Assembly (NCBI GenBank): GCA_963715785.1
Contig: OY970276.1
Span: 1,426,001-1,490,000 of the forward strand
Direction of reading: 5' to 3'
Length of the DNA stretch: 64,000 nt
Origin: LD21 sp963715785
Lineage (GTDB): Bacteria > Bacteroidota > Bacteroidia > Bacteroidales > VadinHA17
Part shown: positions 17,876 to 29,500 of the stretch, one piece after another
Numbering within the stretch: position 1 is the first letter of the stretch
How the letters are laid out: each line of letters starts with the position of its first letter
The notes under the pieces: model-generated
What the model was told of the DNA's origin: nothing
The model's database searches: none
The model's input: only the letters and a program-made list of their open reading frames with translations
Program-made: the position numbers and the translations under genes

Positions 17876-17924
17876 AGATCTTTGTGATCACGAAGGAGGT
17901 ACGACTGAGTGATCACAAAGATCT
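17876..17924. other. Perfect 16-bp inverted repeat downstream of istB
   Basis: AGATCTTTGTGATCAC (17876-17891) and its exact complement (17909-17924) are separated by 17 nt, and the istB stop codon lies just beyond. There is no T-run on either strand, so it is not a textbook intrinsic terminator. It could block read-through into or out of the IS, or bind a protein. Confidence 0.6.
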
Positions 17925-17926
17925 GC

Positions 17927-18676
17927 TTACTTCTTTAGGATATCTTTACGATTTTCCATTCGGTAGCTGTTCCCTTCAAGTTTTATGACTTCACAATGAT
18001 AGAGGACTCTGTCAAGCAAAGCTGTGGCTAATACCTCGTCCTCTAGAGCTTCCGCCCATTGCTTTGGTGATTTATTGGTTGTTATTATTAATGATGCCTG
18101 TTCATGCAAGTGATTCACCAGGTTAAAGAACGCTACTGCCTCGTGCTTCTTTACCGGGAAGAGCATGATATCGTCTATTGCAATCAAGTGGGCCCGCATA
18201 AATCTGTTGTACGCATTCAATGCAGAAGAAGTCATCTCCTTCATCTTCAGAACATTTATGAGATCTTCCATGCTTGTAAAATAAGCCCTATAGCCTTTTA
18301 AAACAGCCTCATGCACCAGCCCCGCGGCAATAAATGTTTTGCCGGTTCCGCTTGGCCCCATTAAAACAACGTTATATGCCTGCTCCAACCACATCAGCTC
18401 GCGGATCTCCTGCATTTGATTTTTTGTTATGCCAGCTGAGAAGTTGTAATCATATTGATCCAGATCATGGTTTTTTGGAAGCCGGGCTAGTTTTATTCTG
18501 CGTTCCATATCGCTTCTTTGTCTCTGCTGGACTTCCTTTTCCAGAAGATCACAAGTATAGGCCAGGTAAGTTGGTTTATCTATTTGTGCCTGGTGAATAA
18601 ATTTCTCCGCATGGTTACGCATCAGCGTAAGACGCAAGTGATCCGCATACTGCTTTATTTTTTGTATCTGTTCCAT
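17927..18676 (-). CDS. istB: IS21-family helper ATPase IstB
   Basis: This 249-residue AAA+ ATPase of the DnaC/IstB family has Walker A GPSGTGKT at residues 107-114, a Walker B-like LIAIDDIML block, and a sensor-type LIITTNKSPKQW segment. IstB selects the target and stimulates the IstA transposase. The gene follows istA after 2 bp in the same direction, as in other IS21 elements. It is full-length with no visible defects. Confidence 0.96.
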   Translation of the reverse strand: MEQIQKIKQYADHLRLTLMRNHAEKFIHQAQIDKPTYLAYTCDLLEKEVQQRQRSDMERRIKLARLPKNHDLDQYDYNFSAGITKNQMQEIRELMWLEQAYNVVLMGPSGTGKTFIAAGLVHEAVLKGYRAYFTSMEDLINVLKMKEMTSSALNAYNRFMRAHLIAIDDIMLFPVKKHEAVAFFNLVNHLHEQASLIITTNKSPKQWAEALEDEVLATALLDRVLYHCEVIKLEGNSYRMENRKDILKK

Positions 18677-18678
18677 TG

Positions 18679-20250
18679 TTATAAGATAGTCTCGTAAGTA
18701 GATATATTGCTTGTCTCTGGCATCATGTCCAATGTATCCAACCTGTTCTTTATACTTATTTCAGGTATTATCATAGTTACCTTTGATGTTTTTGATTCAA
18801 CCTGGTAATGCCTTGCTACCTCAATAAAAGTATTGGCATTATAGAGATTGTTTTCAAGGCAAAAGTCAAGTGACTGGACTAAAAAGTCCATTTCAAGACC
18901 GCGTATGTGCTTTTTCATCAGCAGCAGATTATCCCGAAAATAACGAGGTTTTTCCCTTGATATCATCTCTACATATTGAACGCTTTTTTCTTTATTGGGC
19001 AGCATGCCTATTATCTCTTCTTTAAGCTTTAGTATAGTTTGGCTCTTATCTCTTATGTGATCGGTATTGCGTATTGTCATCCCTCTTCCAAGACATAAAG
19101 GATGAATGGCCAGGAGATCATTATCCGGGGTATATAATCGTATTTCTTCATTGTAGTTTTTTAGTTGGACTACTGTTTCCGGCCCTTGATATGTTCCTGT
19201 TGGAAGTGTATAAAAATTACTCCTGTAATTTATCGTGTTATCCTTGCGGACTTTATACCTTAAAAGAGGTTCTGAAGCGATTTTTATTGGATTAGTCTTT
19301 ACCGGCAATAAATAACTGCGCTCTATCTCCCATTCCCTGACTGGAACCTTTTTTGTACTGCTGTGTTCCTTTGCATTTGCGGTCCGTGACAACCATGCCA
19401 GTGCTGATTGATTAAGATTCTCTTCACCTTCATAAATACGTCCGCGAAGAAAGTTGTATTTCACATATTTTACTGCATTTTCAACTTTCCCTTTACTCTC
19501 CGGATCAGATTTCCGGCAAAATATAGGTTTAAAATCCATCTGGCTGCAATAGATCTTAAATTCACGTGTCAGAAGTACGTCTCCAAGATTCTCATCCGTT
19601 ATTAATATTCTGTCCTGATCATAAATTATTTCCCTAGGTTGACCTTCATAAAATGCGAAGGCATTTTCATGAGCTGTAATAGCATCATGTGATGTGAATG
19701 GAGCATTCCTGAAGTAGACATATTTCTGACGGGACCGACACAGGATCAATACCATAAAATATACCTTTTTCCGGCTTGCTCCATTTGTTTGCATATTATA
19801 CTCTCCCATATCTGCCTGTGCCTGAAGCCCATAATCTAACTCCGGTAACTTTTGATATTGACGGGGCTGATGGCCTGCCTGTTTCTTTATCCCGTATTTA
19901 TTCCTTATAATCTGTACAAAATTGTATACAGTTTTACTATGAACATCAGGTAGTTGCGAGAACTCTTCTTTTAACCGATCCTCGACCTGCGCTGCTGACA
20001 GATAGGGATGACGATCCAGCAAAATCCTTACATATTCATAATAATCATTAAGCTTTCTGGGTAAATTTTTTGGCTGTTCGATCCATTTGAAAAATTCATC
20101 TTCACTCATAGCCAGGTATTTTCTGACCGTTTTTCTATGGATTCCAACTTCTAAAGAAATCTGGGTTTTATTGAGTCCCTTTTCACTTAATTCCTTTACT
20201 TTGTACCACATAAATGCCTTTTTAAGGTGTTTACTTTTTTGAGCTTTCAT
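18679..20250 (-). CDS. istA: IS21-family transposase IstA
   Basis: This 523-residue DDE transposase has an N-terminal helix-turn-helix (GLNKTQISLEVGIHRKTVRK, about residues 26-45). The rve-type core shows Asp147 (QADMGEY), Asp211 (IIYDQDR) and Glu257 (SKGKVENAVKY). The C-terminal Mu-like region, with YKVRKDNTINYRSNFYTLP, binds the element ends. It is full-length and paired with istB, so the element is probably still active or recently moved. Confidence 0.96.
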   Translation of the reverse strand: MKAQKSKHLKKAFMWYKVKELSEKGLNKTQISLEVGIHRKTVRKYLAMSEDEFFKWIEQPKNLPRKLNDYYEYVRILLDRHPYLSAAQVEDRLKEEFSQLPDVHSKTVYNFVQIIRNKYGIKKQAGHQPRQYQKLPELDYGLQAQADMGEYNMQTNGASRKKVYFMVLILCRSRQKYVYFRNAPFTSHDAITAHENAFAFYEGQPREIIYDQDRILITDENLGDVLLTREFKIYCSQMDFKPIFCRKSDPESKGKVENAVKYVKYNFLRGRIYEGEENLNQSALAWLSRTANAKEHSSTKKVPVREWEIERSYLLPVKTNPIKIASEPLLRYKVRKDNTINYRSNFYTLPTGTYQGPETVVQLKNYNEEIRLYTPDNDLLAIHPLCLGRGMTIRNTDHIRDKSQTILKLKEEIIGMLPNKEKSVQYVEMISREKPRYFRDNLLLMKKHIRGLEMDFLVQSLDFCLENNLYNANTFIEVARHYQVESKTSKVTMIIPEISIKNRLDTLDMMPETSNISTYETIL

Positions 20251-20573
20251 ATTGCACAGGTTTAGTCACCTCTAATATGAAAGCTTTTTTTCTTTTTCTA
20301 AACTGGCACTTTTTGATTGCGAAAAAGTGGTACTTCAAAGTTGCTACTTACATCTCTTCGTCCCTCAGTCTCTTCGTCCCTCAGTCTCTTCGTCCCTCAG
20401 TCTCTTCGTCCCTCAGTCTCTTCGTCGTTTTTAATATACCGGGATAATGCTCTAATAACAAATAATTTAAGCTCTAAAATTTCTCTCCCATAAGATGCAA
20501 CCTTTTTTCCTATCTTGTAGTCTTGATTTTAAGAAAACCTGCATCGTTTTTTTATCAACCAAAACAACCTGAC
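20251..20573. other. IS21 right end, satellite remnant and leader of the giant gene
   Basis: From left to right: the IS21 terminal region with AAGTGGTACTT repeats (to 20352), 4.6 satellite units (20353-20425), then ~150 bp of AT-rich leader before the ATG of the giant adhesin gene. A TATCTTGT box at 20511 is a weak candidate for the -7 promoter element. No other gene is seen. Confidence 0.6.
20353..20425. repeat. 16-bp tandem satellite array, right part
   Basis: About 4.6 copies of the AGTCTCTTCGTCCCTC unit continue the array at 17474-17812 in the same orientation and phase once the IS21 element is removed. Confidence 0.95.
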
Positions 20574-23500
20574 ATGTCAACGTCAACTTCATCTAAAATC
20601 AAAAGCCTGATCAATATGGCTGCAAAAAAAATATTTGCATTTCTTTCAATTATTTTTTTGTCGTCCTATAGTTTGTTTTCACAGTCTTTTTTGATACCAG
20701 TTAATGCACCATTAAATCAGTATCCGATAACATTTACAGATGTGGCACAACAGCAACTGGTATTAAACTTTACAAAGAATGTTACGCCGGGAGCAAATAT
20801 TAGTCAGGTTGGCTGGTCAATATCGGGTACCGCAGCAACAATAACCCGTATAGATGCCGTAGGGACCCAAGTTCTAATAACGCTAAATACATCTATAGCA
20901 TATTCTGAAAGACTAAATGTAAAAGTTACCTACAATGCACCAACCGGGAATTTTCTGATGCAGGATGGCACAGAACCCCTCACTCTTACAGGTATAAGTG
21001 CAGTAAATAATGCTTATCCAACGCAATCTGATTTTTCAAATGGTCTATATGGCGAAAATCCGCCGGTTGATATTTGCGCAGCAGTTTTAAACGTTGAAGT
21101 TACATCTAACCTTCTTATTTCATCCCGTTACAGGAATAGCATTTATTTCAGAACACCCAGGATGAGCACCTTATGGATGTACCCTGCAGCAGTACCCAAG
21201 ACTGAGCCTGATTATGTTGAAACCGGGGGAGTTGGTACGGGAATATATAATAAAACCAATCTATATGCAGCATATCCGGATAATACAAGTAATTGTACAT
21301 GGGAAATATCTATTTTTCCATATATTCCTCCCCAGGCCCCGGCACCAGGTTTGTCAGTCACAGATCGTCAGGTTTTCATTACAATTCCAAACTATAAGAA
21401 GGATAATGGCACTCCGGTACCCGGTACTGGTGATTTAGGCCTTGACCCTCCGGTAGATGACCCGAGGACTCTTTTTTGTGTAGGGGAAAGCATTAATAAT
21501 TTTATTTTTACTGATGCGACTGTATTTGATTGTCAGCTGCCTGTTGAACCCAATCTACCTAATACGCGGCCCCGGAATGTTCAATATGTATATGGAACAC
21601 AAACAGGAGCGGGAATCCCAAATGTTTTCATAAATGTCAATGGTACGCCTGTTCAGGTAACTGATAATAATGGTGTATCAATATCAGGAGTATGGCATGT
21701 CAATCCCGATGGAACCCCGAACGCAGGTGGTTATACAACACCGTCAGGTTTCTTTGAAGGTCCCGTTGTGCAGTATAACTGGGATTCCGGCACAAAGCTG
21801 CTGATAACTCCAATGATTCAGACCTATCCAATTTCTCATACAGGTGATTATAATAACGATTCAGACGGAGATATTTTTGATGTAACACTACGCAACTGGG
21901 GTCCATGTAACCCATATGACGGGATGGATCCTTTTACTTATCTTCAGGCAGTTACTGAGTTTTCAAGGCTACGGCTGGTATTAGCTCCTCCATTACCCAC
22001 TGCTCCGGATGTTACAGTATGTTTTGGAGCATCAACAACATTAACTGCAGTGAGAAACGGAACTAACCCCGGTGTTCTTCATTGGTACAATAATTCAGAT
22101 CTTCTGCCAGCTCATGAAGTTGGCACAGGGACTACTTATAATCCAGGTGCATTAGCTCCTAATGTATATAATTATTGGGTGCGTGAAATTGGTACATCGG
22201 GCCAATTATGCGAAGGGCCCTCTAAACAGGTTGTACTTACAATCAACCCTATCCCCAATAAACCAACGGTAGCTGTTACCGGTTCACTAACCTTTTGTTT
22301 TGACGGCGTTACCTCTGTTACACTAACTGCAAATCCGAACGTGCCGCCGGCAATCTCATCCTACCAGTGGTATTTGAATGGTTCCGCAGTTGGCGGGGCC
22401 ACCGGTAATGCAATCACTCTTAGTACCGCAGCTCAGAGTGGAATTTATACTGTCAGAACATTCGGAGTTAACCCGACCAATTGTCCGGGTCCTCTTTCTG
22501 ATCCCCTTACAGTTACAATTTATTCCATTTCAAATATTGTTGATCCGATACCTCAGACGATCTGCGAATCAGGTTCGACAACTTTGAATGTGTCGTCATC
22601 TGATGCAATTGCCGGATATTCATGGGAATACAGTACCGACGGTGGTGTTACCTGGACTAACGTTAATAATGGGTTATATTATAACGGCGCTAATACACAG
22701 ACTCTTCAGATTCTCAATGCGCCATATTCATTCAATGGATATCTATACCGTGGTCAGCTTAAAACTGTTGCAGGAGGCTGCTGGTTCCATTCCAATTCAG
22801 CAATGCTCACCGTAAACCAACTTGCTACTACCACAAATCCGTCCAGTACTGCTGTCTGTCAGGGGATAAGCGCCTCATTCGGGATAACTGCAGGAGGCGG
22901 CGCTAGTACAATTCAATGGCAGAGGAGTAATAACGGGGGTACTTCCTGGACAAATATCACTGGTGCTATTGTTCCCAACGACGGTTGTACCTATTCGAAT
23001 TATAACACAGCCACACTGGGCATTGCAAATACTCAGAATGCAATGAACAATTTTCAGTATCGTGCAGTACTTACTACCACTACCGGAAGTTGTGCAACAA
23101 ATAGCGCTGCCGGTATACTGACAGTATACCAGCTTGCTACCACTACTAATCCGGCAAATAAATCGGTATGTCAGGGTTCCGGAACTTCGTTTGTCATAAC
23201 CGCCGGAGGCGGAGCAAGAACTATTCAGTGGCAAAGGAGCAATGACGGAGGCACATCCTGGACAAATATTACCGGCGCAACCACCCCAAATGATGGTTGT
23301 ACATATTCTAACTATACCACTGCAACTCTGGGAATTGCAAATTCCCAGAATTCTATGAATAATTTTCAATATCGCACAGTGCTTACTACCACTTCTGGTG
23401 GTTGTGTTACAACCAGCCTTGCAGGAATACTTACGGTTAATCAAATTGCAACGGCCACAGCGCCCTCTAACATAGGCGTTTGTCAGGGTTCGGCAGCTTC

Positions 23501-26500
23501 ATTTTCTATAACAGCCGGCGGAGGTGCCAGCACAATCAGATGGCAAAGAAGCAATAACGGCGGAACTTCCTGGACTAACATTACAGCCGGTACAACCCCG
23601 AATGATGGTTGTACTTATTCAAATTATACAACTGCGACACTGGGAATTGCAAATACCCAGAACTCAATGAATACTTTTCAGTATCGTGCGGCTCTTACCA
23701 CCACTTCCGGCGGATGCGTAACGAACAGCGCTGCCGCAGTACTCACAGTCTATCAATTGGCTACAACTACAGTACCGTCCGGCGCTTCTGTCTGCCAGGG
23801 AACGGCTGCTTCATTTGCCATAACAGCAGGAGGCGGGGCCAGCACAATTCAGTGGCAGCGCAGCAATAACGGTGGTACCACCTGGACAAATATCACAGGC
23901 GGTTCAACACCTAATGACGGATGTACGTATTCAAATTTCAATACTGCAACACTAGGTATTGCAAATACGCAGAACGCAATGAATACCTTCCAGTACCGAG
24001 CTGTACTCACTACCGTTTCGGGCAGCTGTGTCACAACAAGCGCTGCTGCCATACTTACGGTCAATCAACTGGCTACTTCAACAAATCCTGCGGATAAATC
24101 CGTATGCCAGGGCCTTGCAACATCATTTGCCATTACAGCTGGAGGTGCTGCAAGTACAATTCAGTGGCAGAGAAGCAATGATGGCGGAATTACCTGGACA
24201 AATATTACCGGGGCAGCAGTTCCAAACGATGGGTGTACATATTCAAATTTCACTACAGCAACTCTCGGTATCGCAAATGCCCAGAACCCGATGAATAACT
24301 TCCAGTACAGGGTAGCGCTTACAACTACTGTGGGAGCCTGTGTAACAACTAGCGGTGCTGCTGACCTTACGGTTAACCCTCTGCCTGTTCCGACAATAAC
24401 GGGGCCTTCTTCAGTTTGTATCGGGTCAGTTGGCAACACTTACCTGACAGAAGCCGGAATGAGCAATTATGCCTGGGTCGTCTCAGCAGGTGGAACAATT
24501 ACTGCTGATGGAGGACCAGGTCAGAACAGGGTAGTAGTCAGATGGAATGTAGCTGGTGTGCAGACCGTAAGTGTAAATTATACTAACGGGAATGGATGTA
24601 CGGCTTTAACCCCAACAGTTTATAACGTAGCTGTAGGAACTTCTCCATCATTGGCAACTTTAACAGGAAGCGGAGATGCCTGTGTTGGGCCTTCAAGCTA
24701 TCTGAATTCTGTAATAACCGGGGGAGCCCCCACTTACACTATTAATTATACCAGAAACGGCTCGGCACAGACTCCAATTTCAAGCTATAACAGCGGTACA
24801 AATTATGATCTGGGAGTACTTCCGGTTGGAACTTATAACTATCAGATAACTTCAATTACCGACTTTTGCGGGAATTCAGTACCTCCTGCAGGTCTTCCGG
24901 GAGTATATACAATTCATATTAATGCTATTCCAGGTGCAGCAGCAACCGTTAACAACGCACCTGTTATCTGTGATAATGGTTCAACAGATATTGTTCTTCA
25001 TTCCACTGTCGCTAATTCAGATTTTATTTATACTGTAGCCAATGCTCCAGCCACAACATGGACACCCTTAAAAGCTCCGGCAGGTGGTACTCAGCTGAAC
25101 GGAGAAGGCATTCATATTTCTCAGAATCTGGAACATAATTCTACACTACCTGTCACGGTAACATATACTATAACACCTCGCGGACCGGGCGCAACTGCCT
25201 GTCTGGGTTCAGCCATCACCAGAGATGTGATTATAAATCCTTTAGGTCAGGTTAACCAGCCCTCTGATCAGGTAGTCTGTAACGGAGCTAATACAACATT
25301 AGTAACGTTTGCAACAGTTAATACCGGAGGTGCAACAACCTACTCATGGACCAATTCAGCGCCGGGCATCGGTCTGGCAGCTTCAGGTACCGGAAATATT
25401 GCAGCTTTTTCAGCAATAAATGCCACCACGGCACCGATAGTTGCAACCATAGTCGTGACACCGACCTTCACCAATGGAGGAGTGGGATGTGCAGGACCGA
25501 CAAAGACATTTACAATAACAGTTAACCCCACAGGTCAGGTCAATCTGCCTGCAAACCAGGTTCTCTGTAACGGTAGCAATACTACAGCAGTTACCTTCGG
25601 CACGGCTAATACTGTAGGAGTGACAACATATGCCTGGACCAATGACAAACCAGGCATCGGGCTTGCGGCTTCAGGCAGCGGGAACATTGCAGCATTTTCA
25701 GCAGTCAATGCCACCACGGCACCGATAGTTGCAACCATAGTAGTAACACCAACCTTCACAAACGGAGGTGTAGGCTGTGCAGGACCAACAAAGACATTCA
25801 CAATAACAGTCAACCCGACAGGTCAGGTCAATCTGCCTGCCAACCAGGTTGTCTGTAATGGCAGTACTACCACAGCAGTTTCCTTTGGCACAGCTAATAC
25901 TGTTGGAGTGACAACATATGCCTGGACCAATGACAAAGCAGGCATCGGGCTTGCAGCATCAGGGAATGGAGATATAGCAGCTTTTACGGCAGTCAATGCC
26001 ACCACGGCACCGATAGTTGCAAGCATAGTTGTGACACCGACCTTTACCAATGGAGGTGTAGGCTGTGCAGGACCGACAAAGACATTCACAATAACAATTA
26101 ACCCCACAGGTCAGGTCAACCTGCCAGGCAGCCAGGTTGTATGTAATGCAACAAACACCGCGGCAGTAACATTTGGTACAGCCAACAGCGGCGGAGTCAC
26201 AACTTACGCATGGACAAATGACAATGCAGCCATCGGTCTTGCGGCTTCAGGCAGCGGGAACATTGCAGCATTTTCAGCAATAAACGGAGGAACAGCTCCG
26301 GTTATCGCTAATATAGTAGTAACTCCCACCTTCACCAACGGAGGAGTGGGATGTGCAGGACCAACTAAGACATTCACAATAACAGTCAACCCGACAGGTC
26401 AGGTCAATCTGCCTGCAAACCAGGTTCTCTGTAACGGGAGTAATACCACAGCAGTTACTTTCGGCACAGCTAATACTGTAGGAGTGACAACATATGCCTG

Positions 26501-29500
26501 GACCAATGACAAACCAGGGATCGGGCTTGGGGCTTCAGGCAGCGGGAATATTGCAGCATTTGCAGCAGTCAATGCCACCACGGCACCGATAGTTGCAAGC
26601 ATAGTTGTGACACCGACCTTCACCAATGGAGGTGTCGGTTGTGCAGGACCGACAAAGACTTTCACAATAACAGTCAACCCGACGGGTCAGGTCAACCTGC
26701 CAGGCAGCCAGGTTGTATGTAATGCAACAAACACCGCGGCAGTAACATTTGGTACAGCCAACAGCGGCGGAGTCACAACTTACGCATGGACAAATGACAA
26801 TGCAGGCATCGGTCTTGCGGCTTCAGGCAGCGGGAATATTGCAGCATTTTCAGCAATAAATGCCACCACGGCACCGATAGTTGCAACCATAGTCGTGACA
26901 CCGACCTTCACCAATGGAGGAGTGGGATGTGCAGGACCGACAAAGACATTTACAATAACAGTTAACCCCACAGGTCAGGTCAATCTGCCTGCAAACCAGG
27001 TTCTCTGTAACGGTAGCAATACTACAGCAGTTACCTTCGGCACGGCTAATACTGTAGGAGTGACAACATATGCCTGGACCAATGACAAACCAGGCATCGG
27101 GCTTGCGGCTTCAGGCAGCGGGAACATTGCAGCATTTTCAGCAGTCAATGCCACCACGGCACCGATAGTTGCAACCATAGTAGTAACACCAACCTTCACA
27201 AACGGAGGTGTAGGCTGTGCAGGACCAACAAAGACATTCACAATAACAGTCAACCCGACAGGTCAGGTCAATCTGCCTGCCAACCAGGTTGTCTGTAATG
27301 GCAGTACTACCACAGCAGTTTCCTTTGGCACAGCTAATACTGTTGGAGTGACAACATATGCCTGGACCAATGACAAAGCAGGCATCGGGCTTGCAGCATC
27401 AGGGAATGGAGATATAGCAGCTTTTACGGCAGTCAATGCCACCACGGCACCGATAGTTGCAAGCATAGTTGTGACACCGACCTTTACCAATGGAGGTGTA
27501 GGCTGTGCAGGACCGACAAAGACATTCACAATAACAATTAACCCCACAGGTCAGGTCAACCTGCCAGGCAGCCAGGTTGTATGTAATGCAACAAACACCG
27601 CGGCAGTAACATTTGGTACAGCCAACAGCGGCGGAGTCACAACTTACGCATGGACAAATGACAATGCAGCCATCGGTCTTGCGGCTTCAGGCAGCGGGAA
27701 CATTGCAGCATTTTCAGCAATAAACGGAGGAACAGCTCCGGTTATCGCTAATATAGTAGTAACTCCCACCTTCACCAACGGAGGAGTGGGATGTGCAGGA
27801 CCAACTAAGACATTCACAATAACAGTCAACCCGACAGGTCAGGTCAATCTGCCTGCAAACCAGGTTCTCTGTAACGGGAGTAATACCACAGCAGTTACTT
27901 TCGGCACAGCTAATACTGTAGGAGTGACAACATATGCCTGGACCAATGACAAACCAGGGATCGGGCTTGGGGCTTCAGGCAGCGGGAATATTGCAGCATT
28001 TGCAGCAGTCAATGCCACCACGGCACCGATAGTTGCAAGCATAGTTGTGACACCGACCTTCACCAATGGAGGTGTCGGTTGTGCAGGACCGACAAAGACT
28101 TTCACAATAACAGTCAACCCGACGGGTCAGGTCAACCTGCCAGGCAGCCAGGTTGTATGTAATGCAACAAACACCGCGGCAGTAACATTTGGTACAGCCA
28201 ACAGCGGTGGAGTCACAACTTACGCATGGACAAATGACAATGCAGGCATCGGGCTTGCGACTTCAGGCAGCGGGAATATTGCAGCATTTTCAGCAATAAA
28301 CGGAGGAACAGCTCCGGTTATCGCTAATATAGTAGTAACCCCAACCTTCACCAACGGAGGAGTGGGATGTGCAGGACCGACAAAGACATTCACAATAACA
28401 GTCAACCCGACAGGTCAGGTTAATCTGCCTGCTAACCAGGTACTTTGTAATGGAGGCATTACCACCGCTGTTACATTTGGAACTGTAAATACAGTGGGAG
28501 CAACAACATATTCCTGGACCAATGACAAACCAGGCATCGGGCTTGCGGCTTCAGGCAGCGGGAACATTGCAGCATTTTCAGCAGTCAATGCCACCACGGC
28601 ACCGATAGTTGCAACCATAGTAGTAACACCAACCTTCACAAACGGAGGTGTAGGCTGTGCAGGTCCGACAAAGACATTCACAATAACTGTTAACCCGACA
28701 CCGACATTATCCACAACTCTTACACCTACGGATGTATGCAGCAATACTTTATTCAGTTATCCTCCTGCAAGTGCAACAGGAGGCACCACATTTAACTGGA
28801 CAAGGGACGCAGTTGCAGGAATAACTCCTGCAGGACCGACAGCGGGCAGTGATAATCCAAATGAAACTTTAAGGAATATCACTTCTTCTCCTATTCTGGT
28901 AACATATCATTATACGCTTGCCGCAAACGGTTGTACCAATACGCAGGATGTGGTGGTAAGAATAAACCCGGAACCTGTTATAACTGCAGGACAGAATCCT
29001 TTCGCATGTTCAGGCAATGCGCTGAATTACAGCATCCTTATAAACAACTTTACCAATCCTGCCGATAACGTGCTGTTCACCTGGGGTGCACCGGTTCTGA
29101 ATCCTGTTGATCCTTTATTCACAGGTGGTTCGGCCCGGGTTGCCGCTTCATCAGCCAATATTACAGATACTTATCTTAATACCACAGGTATACTGGGAAC
29201 TGCAACTTACACCGTTACACCATATAAGAATGGTTGTGCAGGAGCTCCTGTGACCATTGTTATTACTGTAGGTTCCCAGCCTGTCCTTGATCCGGGCTTG
29301 AATGCCTTTGTATGCAGCAATACCCCTATCGGACTTCTTCTTAAGGTCGCAGCAGGAAGCGTAACGCCCACATATTACAACATAATCAGCAAAACAGTGG
29401 CTTCGGGTCTTACAGAATCAGGAAACGCTATTGTTCCTGATGCAACTGCACCAGACTCATATCTTTCAGCTGATAAATATATAAACGTAACGGGCGTAGA

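Larger units (their letters stand above)
17813..20352 (-). mobile_element. IS21-family insertion sequence, complete
   Basis: This 2,540-bp element begins TGTAATTAGCAA and ends TTGCTACTTACA, so both termini read TGTAA-TAGCAA inward with the IS21-type TG/CA ends. Several AAGTACCACTT-like sub-terminal repeats follow on each side (17854; 20327 region), as is usual for IS21. It carries istA and istB. A 5-bp target duplication TCTCT flanks it (17808-17812 and 20353-20357). Removing the element and one TCTCT restores a perfect 16-bp satellite unit. Confidence 0.95.

Noticed and set aside
22875..23444. 189-codon minus-strand open frame in the Ig-like repeats
   Set aside because: It is antisense to clear repeat domains of the adhesin, Cys/Ser-rich, and without family features.
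25340..28744. Series of 61-109-residue minus-strand open frames across the PKD-like repeats
   Set aside because: They recur with the 288-bp and 1,440-bp periods and share one repeated translation. They are shadows of the repeat composition of the giant gene.
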